Positions 1 through 5,213 of a DNA stretch of 5,297 nucleotides are shown piece by piece. Position 1 is the first letter of the stretch. Every line of letters begins with the position of its first letter. Location: NCBI GenBank assembly GCA_900541895.1, contig UWSI01000050.1, positions 1 through 5,297 on the forward strand, written 5' to 3'. This stretch comes from an uncultured Actinomyces sp. Lineage in GTDB: Bacteria > Actinomycetota > Actinomycetes > Actinomycetales > Actinomycetaceae. The position numbers were made by a program, and so were the translations under genes. The notes under the pieces are model-generated. The model saw nothing but the letters and a program-made list of their open reading frames with translations, made no database searches and was not told the origin of the DNA.

Positions 1-20
1 TTCCCCCCATCTCCACAATT

Positions 21-51
21 AGCCTCGGAACTTCGTTGAAGTTCCGAGGCT
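21..51 (+). terminator. Rho-independent terminator of an upstream gene outside the window
   Basis: Positions 22-34 (GCCTCGGAACTTC) pair perfectly with 38-50 across a GTT loop. The A at 21 and the T at 51 add a fourteenth pair. The stem is followed by a T-rich stretch (51-65) in the + direction, while the opposite direction has no T run, so it most likely ends a + strand transcript that begins before the window. The gene it serves is not visible; no coding sequence is supported in positions 1-20. Confidence 0.85.
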
Positions 52-85
52 TTCTGTTGTTATTTCGCGCTTTGATGGTCTTTGA

Positions 86-101
86 GGGCGGTGCTCCGCC
101 C
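86..101. repeat. Short GC-rich hairpin
   Basis: GGGCGG at 86-91 and CCGCCC at 96-101 form a perfect 6-bp stem around the tetraloop TGCT. No T run follows on the + strand, so it is not a typical intrinsic terminator by itself. It sits 35 bases after the terminator at 21-51 and could be a backup terminator or chance structure. Confidence 0.4.
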
Positions 102-189
102 AATGATGCGTCAAGGATGTACGCAGAGGACCACAGACGTTGAAATCGAGAAATCCAGCAAAATAACTTGGTGAATGTTCGCTTCCAAG

Positions 190-224
190 GCTTCGGAAAG
201 CGTGCTTTCTGAGTAACTCGAAGC
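190..224. repeat. Compound inverted repeat in the leader region
   Basis: GCTTCG at 190-195 is complementary to CGAAGC at 219-224. Directly inside it, GAAAGC at 196-201 pairs with GCTTTC at 204-209 around a two-base centre. The remaining unpaired segment contains a further small dyad, GAGT-A-ACTC at 211-219, which overlaps the outer arm by one base. It could be a protein-binding site or an RNA hairpin, depending on where transcription starts. No known motif was recognised. Confidence 0.4.
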
Positions 225-242
225 AAAGATTCGCTACGCATT

Positions 243-285
243 GATGCGCATCGCTTTGCGCGTAAATCCGCTAAATTATGCGCAT
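243..285. promoter_or_regulatory. Twin ATGCGCAT palindromes, candidate operator pair
   Basis: GATGCGCATC at 243-252 is a perfect 10-bp palindrome. The 10-mer ATGCGCATCG at 244-253 recurs at 278-287, giving a second 8-bp palindrome at 278-285. The repeats are 34 bp apart, a little over three helical turns. The second copy ends eight bases before the -10-like TATAAG at 293-298, a position where a bound repressor could block transcription. The sequence pattern is directly visible; the operator role, and any link to a sugar-responsive LacI- or GntR-type regulator, is inference. Confidence 0.4.
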
Positions 286-443
286 CGAAATGTATAAGTA
301 ATTCATAAGAATTCGTGCAGAAATCTTGTAGCAGATGATGAGTCCGAATCAAGATTCCTTTACAAATGCTCCCACGAAGCTTCCTTAGGGTTGAAAACGT
401 ATAGGCCTTCTCATAGCCGTAAAAACGCTCGGGCTGCCTATTT

Positions 444-495
444 CGACACCTAGAGGCGACCAAATTTCGCAATCTCATATGCGGAAGTGGTGTCG
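444..495 (+). other. 5' leader stem next to the ribosome binding site
   Basis: CGACACC at 444-450 pairs with GGTGTCG at 489-495. Nested inside, TTTCGCA at 465-471 can pair with TGCGGAA at 480-486 with one G-U pair and an eight-base loop. The outer stem ends ten bases before the ribosome binding site at 506-511. If transcribed, it may influence mRNA stability or translation of the GH87 gene. It does not match a riboswitch class that I recognise. Confidence 0.35.
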
Positions 496-505
496 CTGCC
501 GATAC

Positions 506-511
506 AAAGGA
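506..511 (+). promoter_or_regulatory. Ribosome binding site deciding the start at 523
   Basis: AAAGGA lies 11 bases before the ATG at 523. This is a rather long spacer, but no better site exists. The in-frame GTG at 487 has only GCGGA one base upstream, and would place twelve mainly non-signal-like residues ahead of a complete signal peptide. The ATG at 523 is therefore preferred. Confidence 0.6.
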
Positions 512-522
512 AAAACTTCTTC

Positions 523-612
523 ATGAAACGCCGAAAAATTGTGGGCGCAGTTGGTGCGGCTGCTGTCATTGCAATGGTGCCTTCGCTGGGCGGTAACACT
601 GCCGTTGCTGCC
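523..612 (+). other. Signal peptide of the GH87-like enzyme
   Basis: Residues 1-30: a short basic n-region (K2, R3, R4, K5), an Ala/Val/Ile/Gly core at about 6-19, a turn around P20-N25, and A27-V28-A29-A30 as a signal peptidase I site. Cleavage is expected after residue 29 or 30. There is no twin-arginine consensus beyond the adjacent R3-R4, and no lipobox cysteine, so Sec export of a soluble protein is most likely. Confidence 0.8.
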
Positions 613-2667
613 GGTGACGACACGACCTATGGGGCCTCTTTCCCCTATACCCGTTACGAGGCCGAGCGTGGCCGACTTGACCGTGCACACGTCGTCTCGC
701 TTGACGAGAGTCAGCTTGTCAACACAATGCTCGACTCGACGGCGATTGAAGCTGGCGAACAGTCCTATGTTGAACTCGAAGGTAAGGATTCTTCCGTGAG
801 CTTCACTGCCGAAGTTCCCGGGAATGCAATTGATCTTCGATTCACTCTTCCTGATCACGCGGCCGGAAGTGTTGATATTCGTGTCAACGGAGAGACGGCT
901 GCCACTTTTAATCTCTCATCAGAAACTGCGTATCAGTATGTTCAGAAGAGCAAGGTGTTTGACGAGGAATGGCAGAAAGATCCCGGTAATGGCCCGGCAC
1001 ATGCCCGCTTCCTTTTTGATGAGGTTCACGGTTTGCTTAACCGGCAGGTAAACCCGGGAGATACGGTTAGCGTTGTTCGTATGGGGGGTGAAGGTTATGT
1101 CTATGGCATTGATTTTGTTGAGCTTGAGCAGGCGCTTCCGGAAATTCAGCGTCCTGCTAATTCAGTGAGTGTTACTGATGATGACTTGACGGTGACTGAA
1201 GAGAAATCGCCGGGTGTTTGGGAAACTCGTAAGGTTTATGCGCGCCCTAATGATGGACAAGATGATTCTGATGCATTCTTGGCTGCTTTGAAGCGTGCGT
1301 CGGATGAGAACAAGACTCTGTATATTCCGCGTGGAACCTTTGAGTTTGATCGCCAGCTTGTCGTTCGGCATTCTCCGAATGACAACCATCAACTGACGGT
1401 CCAAGGTGCGGGCATCTGGTACACGAATGTCTTCTTCCGTAACCCGAACAAGGCAAGCGGTGGCATTGTTCTTGAACATACCAGCCATGACCTGCAGTTC
1501 CGAGACTTCTACATGTCGACTAATCTCAAGTCCCGTTACGACGAAGGGGCCAACTATAAGGGATTCCAAGGCGTCACCAAGAACTCACAGTTTATAAACC
1601 TGTGGATTGAACACTTCGAGTGTGGATTCTGGATGGGAGACTATGTCAATGAAAAACAAATGCAGTACACAGAGCACATGCTGGTCGATCACTCCCGTAT
1701 TCGCAATAACTTTGCCGATGGCCTGAACTACTCACAGGGAAGTCGGGATTCGGCCGTGCGTAATTCGAATATTCGCGGGAACGGCGATGACGGCCTCGCC
1801 TCATGGTCAAGCCATGCACAGTCGCTGCCTGGTGAGTCTGTCCAATATGTATCAAATGCTCGTCACACCGACAATATCGAGTTCACTCACAACACGATCG
1901 AGCTCGGATGGCGCGCAGGCGGAATCGGTTTCTTTGGCGGATCTGGGCAGAAGGCAGAGAACAACCTCATTACGGGGAATTTTGAGGGTGCAGGTATTCG
2001 ACTAAACACTGTCTTTGGCGGTCATAATTTCGACTGGAACTTGAAGTTAAACAAGAGGGCTAGCATTCAGCGCAACAAGATTGTGCGCAGTGGTACGCAG
2101 GACGACTACTATGGCGGACACCGCGGTGCCATCGACTTCCAAGAAGTTCAGGTTAACGGCCGCATTGCTGGCGTTGATCTTTACGACAACATCATCGTGC
2201 GTCCTTTTGCAGAGGATGTTCGCTCAGACTTTGCGTTCAACTCCGAAGAGATGAAACTTCGCGGTATGAGCATTGGTAGTAATCCACGTAGAGACTGGGA
2301 TGGCTACGAGCCTCAGCATCTGGTTGTGAATTACGCTCGAGTCAATGGCAAGGTTGATCGAGGTATCCCTGAAGATGCGAATTATTCTCTCTACTGGTGG
2401 GACGGCGATTGGGTGAATCCGGTTGATGGAAAGACCCATCGTTATTGGATTCCTAAGGCTGATGGTGTTCAGATCAATGACGCAATGGATTTTTCATGGG
2501 AAGGCAACAAGAAGGTCTACAACTTTATCCTTGGTGATGACCCGCAGTACCTGCCGACGTCCTCTACTCGCTTCTTGGATGACTACACCTATCAGGGCGA
2601 GATGGCTCGATCATTCCAAAATTCTAGCCAGCCGCAGACAGTGATCCGTTTTTGGTCGCATAAGTGA
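523..2667 (+). CDS. Secreted GH87-family alpha-1,3-glucanase (mutanase)-like protein
   Basis: A predicted extracellular glycoside hydrolase of 714 residues, likely to cut alpha-1,3-linked glucan (mutan), or mixed alpha-1,3/1,4-glucan as mycodextranases do. Seen: a signal peptide (basic MKRRK start, hydrophobic core, cleavage near AVA-A at 27-30); a beta-sandwich region at about 43-202 opening with YEAE at 45-48 and closing with YGIDFVELE, as in CBM6/CBM35-like sugar-binding domains; then a right-handed beta-helix entered at NDGQDD (243-248) and YIPRGTF (267-273). The core block runs from FADG, with D399, to GNGDDG, with D422 and D423. This D-x22-DD spacing equals that of the three catalytic aspartates known in GH87 enzymes such as Agl-FH1 (D1045, D1068, D1069). 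Supporting blocks are WIEH (361-364), FFGGSG (470-475) and RGAIDF (534-539). The tryptophan-rich last ~110 residues match no domain I recognise. No sortase signal, membrane segment or wall-binding repeat follows, so the protein is probably released. It has one cysteine, C367. Family is fairly sure; exact substrate is not. Confidence 0.8.
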   Translation: MKRRKIVGAVGAAAVIAMVPSLGGNTAVAAGDDTTYGASFPYTRYEAERGRLDRAHVVSLDESQLVNTMLDSTAIEAGEQSYVELEGKDSSVSFTAEVPGNAIDLRFTLPDHAAGSVDIRVNGETAATFNLSSETAYQYVQKSKVFDEEWQKDPGNGPAHARFLFDEVHGLLNRQVNPGDTVSVVRMGGEGYVYGIDFVELEQALPEIQRPANSVSVTDDDLTVTEEKSPGVWETRKVYARPNDGQDDSDAFLAALKRASDENKTLYIPRGTFEFDRQLVVRHSPNDNHQLTVQGAGIWYTNVFFRNPNKASGGIVLEHTSHDLQFRDFYMSTNLKSRYDEGANYKGFQGVTKNSQFINLWIEHFECGFWMGDYVNEKQMQYTEHMLVDHSRIRNNFADGLNYSQGSRDSAVRNSNIRGNGDDGLASWSSHAQSLPGESVQYVSNARHTDNIEFTHNTIELGWRAGGIGFFGGSGQKAENNLITGNFEGAGIRLNTVFGGHNFDWNLKLNKRASIQRNKIVRSGTQDDYYGGHRGAIDFQEVQVNGRIAGVDLYDNIIVRPFAEDVRSDFAFNSEEMKLRGMSIGSNPRRDWDGYEPQHLVVNYARVNGKVDRGIPEDANYSLYWWDGDWVNPVDGKTHRYWIPKADGVQINDAMDFSWEGNKKVYNFILGDDPQYLPTSSTRFLDDYTYQGEMARSFQNSSQPQTVIRFWSHK

Positions 2668-2700
2668 GGTGCGCGAATAGCGTCGTCAAACCTTAGTTTT

Positions 2701-2731
2701 ACTGCCCGCACTGCTCAGCAGTGTGGGCAGT
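2701..2731 (+). terminator. Hairpin terminator after the GH87 gene
   Basis: ACTGCCCGCACTGC (2701-2714) pairs with 2718-2731 over a TCA loop, giving a 14-bp stem with a single G-U pair. It begins 34 bases after the stop codon. The downstream sequence (GCTTGATCC) lacks a T tract, so it is not a classical intrinsic terminator. Strong hairpins without a U run are often proposed as terminators in actinobacteria. It supports separate transcription of the two genes. Confidence 0.6.
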
Positions 2732-2802
2732 GCTTGATCCATAGTACTTTTCGTTCACCCGCTGATCTCTGCATAAGATTTCGCGTTGCTTGAGCAGCAA
2801 TC

Positions 2803-2811
2803 TTGTCCACA
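2803..2811 (+). promoter_or_regulatory. DnaA box (TTGTCCACA)
   Basis: TTGTCCACA is the preferred DnaA-binding 9-mer in high-G+C actinobacteria. It lies in the intergenic region, in the same orientation as a second box 28 bp downstream. Whether DnaA binds here is inference from the sequence match. Confidence 0.55.
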
Positions 2812-2830
2812 GAGTAAGCGCAGAAAGAAG

Positions 2831-2839
2831 TTATCCACA
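2831..2839 (+). promoter_or_regulatory. DnaA box (TTATCCACA)
   Basis: TTATCCACA is the perfect consensus DnaA box. It is paired with the box at 2803-2811, same orientation, 28 bp start to start, and about 90 bp before the surface-protein start codon. Two boxes without an AT-rich unwinding element or a dnaA/dnaN neighbour do not make an origin. A regulatory or DnaA-titrating site is more plausible. Confidence 0.6.
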
Positions 2840-2917
2840 GATTTTGCATCCTCGTCCCGAGCCGATAAGACATCCTCATACCCTCGCATCATGGAGGAGC
2901 GACCTCCAGTGATTGCG

Positions 2918-2923
2918 AAAGGA
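2918..2923 (+). promoter_or_regulatory. Ribosome binding site of the surface-protein gene
   Basis: AAAGGA sits seven bases before the ATG at 2931, near-ideal spacing. This supports that start and its long basic signal-peptide n-region. The nearby ATG at 2924 is in another frame. Confidence 0.75.
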
Positions 2924-2930
2924 ATGAGCC

Positions 2931-3074
2931 ATGATCGGGAGGCATCCAAATATTCAAAAACGCTGGGTGCATCGTGCAAGAAATCGTGCAAGAAAAGGAG
3001 CTGTTGCACTGGTCTTTGCAACGGCAATCGGAACTCTCAGCACACTGGCGTTGAATCCGCAGCCAGCGCACGCG
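2931..3074 (+). other. Signal peptide of the surface protein
   Basis: Residues 1-48. The n-region is unusually long and basic (R4, K10, R11, R15, R17, R19, R21, K22), followed by a hydrophobic stretch at about 23-41 and the cleavage site A46-H47-A48. Long basic n-regions are common in large wall-anchored Gram-positive proteins. The YSIRK/G-S motif is not present. Confidence 0.75.
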
Positions 3075-5213
3075 CTCTTTGAAGGAAACGGCATGTACGT
3101 TAAAGGTGTCGGAGCGCAATCTGCTGGAGGATTTTGGCTAGGGGCCTACACCGCACCGCACAACGTTGAGACGCGTTACCCGGTGTGGTGCACTCACATG
3201 TGGCGAGCAAATCCCAAGCCGCAGGACACCGCATCGATTACAGATTTGGGAGAATCCAAGCGCTGGGGGCCGGATGAGCTTGATCTATCGACCGCGCAAA
3301 TGGCGTGGCTTCTTGATCGCTACCAGGACGACCGACACCAAGAAAACCGAGCAGCTCTCTCATTTCTGATTCACGCGAATTTTGAAGGAGAACAATCAGG
3401 AAAGAATACTCAAGATTCCGTCAATAGTTTGGTTGACGGCGTGCGCCGTCAACTGCCGCAAGTTTTTGACAGGGCAAAAGATTACGTGCGCCAAGCTAAG
3501 GAATCTGCTGTTACAACCTACGAAAATGGAAGCGTAGAAAGCCAGACTCCTCGCAGTGGTTTACTCAAAGACCTCGGCGTGAAGAATGAAAAAGGGGAGT
3601 GGATTCCGAAACTCAAACTCCACCTCATGCTCATTGGACCTGCACGGTTCACTTCCACGGGTACCAGCCGATGGGATGGAGAAACGCAAGGAAATGCCCT
3701 CAATCTTGAGTGGGAAGCGACGGGCAACGGAACCGTGAAATGGGTAGGGAACTACGAAAACCCTGTGCGCTCGACGCTCACGAAATACGGAGTTAACTCG
3801 GCAACCCAGGATACGGCCTCGTATGGAAACAGGCCGGGTGGCGATAAGGAAGAAAAGAGCCTCAAGGGAGGAACCTGGAAGGTGCTCATGGACTTTCAGC
3901 CCATGGGACGCTCACAAGTTTCCCAAACCAGCGTGAAGGACAATACCCTGAGTGATACCGTCACGGCATTTGCAGATCCCAATTACGGGGACGGAAAGTG
4001 GATCAATGATGAGCACGGGCCAATACCGGTAACCTTCGAAGGGACTGCCTACGATCTGGGGAGCGAACCTCCAAACGAGCCTTTGGATGTACGTTTCATC
4101 TCGAAGGATATGCGAGTTCTTGGTCGCGCAACGGTCGTTTTTCGCGGAGAAGGAGAGCGCCAGGTCAGTATTCCTCTTCCTGAAGGACAGGCAAAACCGG
4201 GATTTGTTTCTTGGGTATGGAGGGTGAGCAAAGAAGCACAGGGACAATACGCTCCTCTTATCCATGCCGATTGGGCCGACCAGCTGGGGCTAGCTCATGA
4301 AACTCAAGTGATTCCCTGGAAAATTCAGATGCACTCTGCCGCACAGCTCAAAGAGACCAATGGGGGAGACTTCTTAATCGATGATCTCTGGGTGAGCGGT
4401 TTTCCAGAAGGGCATACTCATTGGAGTGGTTCTGAGAGAATTGCTGCCGATACATCCCACATGCGTCATCGTCTGCTTTTCTTCCCTCAAGGCCTTGAGG
4501 TTGTTGAAGAAAACCGGGAGAAGGCAGAGGAAATTGGAGCTGTCGAGCTCCCTGCAAAGAATGGATACTATCCATCGCTTGGCGATCTGCGATTCACAGT
4601 AGACCCGCAGCGTATCGGAACTTACGTGTTTACAACAGAGTTTGACGGTGACGGTCGCGTTGAAGCATTCCGTTCCAGTGTCGAGGATCCGCATGAACAG
4701 TACACGCGACAAGCACCCTCGATTATTCGCCTGGCAACTCGTGCTCGTGATGGGGGTGATGGTGACCAGATCATAGGCCGCTTGGGGCCATCCAAGATCG
4801 TTGACCAGGTGTGCTATGAAGGCCTCGAGGCAGGGAAACGATACTCCCTGAAAGCAATTGTGGTTGACCGAGAAAGCGGTGAACCATTGAATGCAGCTGG
4901 TCGACTGGTAGAAGGAACAGCTGATTTCACTGCTGAGACAGCGTCTGGCTGTGCAGAGGTGATGATTAATGTTCAGGGAGAAGACATCAAAGCAAAGAAA
5001 GTTGTCGTCTTCGAAGATCTATTTCTCGGTGATCAGCGAATCGCATTCCATCGAGATATCAATGCAGCTGAGCAAACCCTCAACGTGGAACAGCCCGAGC
5101 GTCCGAAGGTTGCTCGTACTGGCACTTCAGGTGTTCTGGTCGTCTCGCTCGCGGGAGTCGGAGCCCTTGCTGGTGGAGTGCTCTATCGTCGGGGAAGGAA
5201 AGGATGCTTGTAG
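2931..5213 (+). CDS. Sortase-anchored surface protein with thioester-type domain and VaFE-like repeat
   Basis: A predicted wall-anchored adhesin-like protein of 760 residues; its ligand is unknown. Seen in order: a signal peptide (1-48); an N-domain at about 50-230 resembling actinobacterial thioester (TQXA) domains, with a lone cysteine in VWCTHM (C87) and the helical block AQMAWLLDRY / ENRAALSFLIHANFEG (122-153); a middle beta-sandwich with VSQTSVKDNTLSDTVT (330-345) and GFVSWVW (424-430); a further domain ending in GDGRVEAF..VEDPHEQY (573-591); a VaFE-like repeat at about 598-720 with VVFEDL (692-697) and Q715; and a C-terminal sorting signal VARTG (727-731), hydrophobic helix and RRGRK tail. 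This order is typical of VaFE-repeat surface-anchored proteins of Actinomycetaceae and relatives. Odd points: S144 sits where the thioester Gln is expected, Q626 where the ester Thr is expected, cysteines C628 and C674 lie inside the VaFE unit, and VARTG replaces LPXTG. A pilus tip or minor subunit role is possible, but no sortase or pilin gene is in view. Confidence 0.75.
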   Translation: MIGRHPNIQKRWVHRARNRARKGAVALVFATAIGTLSTLALNPQPAHALFEGNGMYVKGVGAQSAGGFWLGAYTAPHNVETRYPVWCTHMWRANPKPQDTASITDLGESKRWGPDELDLSTAQMAWLLDRYQDDRHQENRAALSFLIHANFEGEQSGKNTQDSVNSLVDGVRRQLPQVFDRAKDYVRQAKESAVTTYENGSVESQTPRSGLLKDLGVKNEKGEWIPKLKLHLMLIGPARFTSTGTSRWDGETQGNALNLEWEATGNGTVKWVGNYENPVRSTLTKYGVNSATQDTASYGNRPGGDKEEKSLKGGTWKVLMDFQPMGRSQVSQTSVKDNTLSDTVTAFADPNYGDGKWINDEHGPIPVTFEGTAYDLGSEPPNEPLDVRFISKDMRVLGRATVVFRGEGERQVSIPLPEGQAKPGFVSWVWRVSKEAQGQYAPLIHADWADQLGLAHETQVIPWKIQMHSAAQLKETNGGDFLIDDLWVSGFPEGHTHWSGSERIAADTSHMRHRLLFFPQGLEVVEENREKAEEIGAVELPAKNGYYPSLGDLRFTVDPQRIGTYVFTTEFDGDGRVEAFRSSVEDPHEQYTRQAPSIIRLATRARDGGDGDQIIGRLGPSKIVDQVCYEGLEAGKRYSLKAIVVDRESGEPLNAAGRLVEGTADFTAETASGCAEVMINVQGEDIKAKKVVVFEDLFLGDQRIAFHRDINAAEQTLNVEQPERPKVARTGTSGVLVVSLAGVGALAGGVLYRRGRKGCL
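3432..3453. repeat. Near-perfect 22-bp palindrome inside the surface-protein gene
   Basis: The left arm GTTGACGGCG (3432-3441) is the exact reverse complement of the right arm CGCCGTCAAC (3444-3453), separated by TG. It codes for the V-D-G-V-R-R-Q segment after the thioester-type domain. Ten-bp arms with a two-base centre are unusual in coding DNA and suit a dimeric protein-binding site or a tight mRNA hairpin. It does not resemble dif or a CRISPR repeat; coding coincidence is possible. Confidence 0.5.
4722..5090 (+). other. VaFE-like repeat domain with altered cross-link residues
   Basis: Residues about 598-720 carry the hallmarks of a VaFE / T-Q ester repeat: D-x-V-x-Y-x-G-L-x-x-G-x-x-Y at 625-638, a D-x-E-S-G-E-P-L segment, F-T-A-E-T-A-S-G, VVFEDL at 692-697, H-R-D-I-N, and the usual closing glutamine Q715 in EQTLNV. 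In ester-forming members the first block normally reads DTV; here it is DQV (Q626). Two cysteines, C628 and C674, are added. Only one such repeat is present, whereas many relatives have several. Confidence 0.65.
5109..5210 (+). other. C-terminal sorting signal (VARTG, hydrophobic helix, basic tail)
   Basis: VARTG at residues 727-731 is followed by a hydrophobic span (about 733-752) and R753, R754, R756 and K757. The layout is that of a sortase substrate, but the pentapeptide departs from LPXTG. An alanine at position two recalls the LAXTG signals recognised by class E sortases of high-G+C actinobacteria. The last two residues are Cys-Leu. Confidence 0.7.

Larger units (their letters stand above)
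52..522 (+). promoter_or_regulatory. Long non-coding leader / promoter region of the GH87 gene
   Basis: About 470 bases with no supported gene lie between the upstream terminator and the start codon at 523. By eye the stretch contains a hairpin at 86-101 (GGGCGG, loop TGCT, CCGCCC), a compound inverted repeat at 190-224, a twin ATGCGCAT palindrome at 243-252 and 278-285, and a stem close to the ribosome binding site at 444-495. A -10-like TATAAG lies at 293-298 but has no convincing -35 at 16-18 bp. A TTGAAA at 391-396 has no good -10 partner. The promoter must lie here, but its exact position cannot be fixed. The density of dyads suggests regulated expression; that is inference. Confidence 0.5.
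2668..2930 (+). promoter_or_regulatory. Intergenic region upstream of the surface-protein gene
   Basis: These 263 bases separate the two genes. They contain a GC-rich hairpin (2701-2731), a small stem TTGCT / AGCAA (2786-2800), two DnaA-box 9-mers (2803-2811 and 2831-2839), and a stem TGGAGG / CCTCCA with loop AGCGA (2892-2908) ending ten bases before the ribosome binding site. The promoter of the second gene should lie here, but I see no -35/-10 pair good enough to call. The overlapping short frames lack ribosome binding sites and are not supported as genes. Confidence 0.5.

Noticed and set aside
9..17. Possible third DnaA box (ATCTCCACA)
   Set aside because: Two mismatches to TTATCCACA, and it stands alone next to the upstream terminator.
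279..302. Tiny open frame of seven codons (ATG to TAA) as a leader peptide
   Set aside because: No ribosome binding site, no regulatory codon run, and it overlaps the putative operator and -10-like element.
391..419. TTGAAA as the -35 of a promoter for the GH87 gene
   Set aside because: No acceptable -10 hexamer at 16-18 bp; TATAGG at 400 is far too close.
487..522. In-frame GTG start at 487 extending the GH87 protein by 12 residues
   Set aside because: No properly spaced ribosome binding site precedes it, and the ATG at 523 begins a textbook signal peptide with AAAGGA upstream.
1600..1627. TGTGGATT occurring twice, reading as DnaA-box-like on the - strand
   Set aside because: Both copies deviate from the consensus and lie in coding sequence where they encode W-I and G-F contexts; chance is sufficient.
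2803..2839. Chromosomal origin of replication (oriC)
   Set aside because: Only two DnaA boxes, no AT-rich unwinding element, and no dnaA, dnaN, rpmH or other origin gene in the window.
2755..3027. A - strand open frame across the same intergenic region
   Set aside because: It overlaps the DnaA boxes, the ribosome binding site and the start of the + strand gene, and shows no recognisable domain or start signal.
2786..3082. A + strand open frame of about 98 codons spanning the intergenic region and the start of the surface-protein gene
   Set aside because: It needs a TTG start, has no ribosome binding site, has a composition unlike a folded protein and largely overlaps a well-supported gene.
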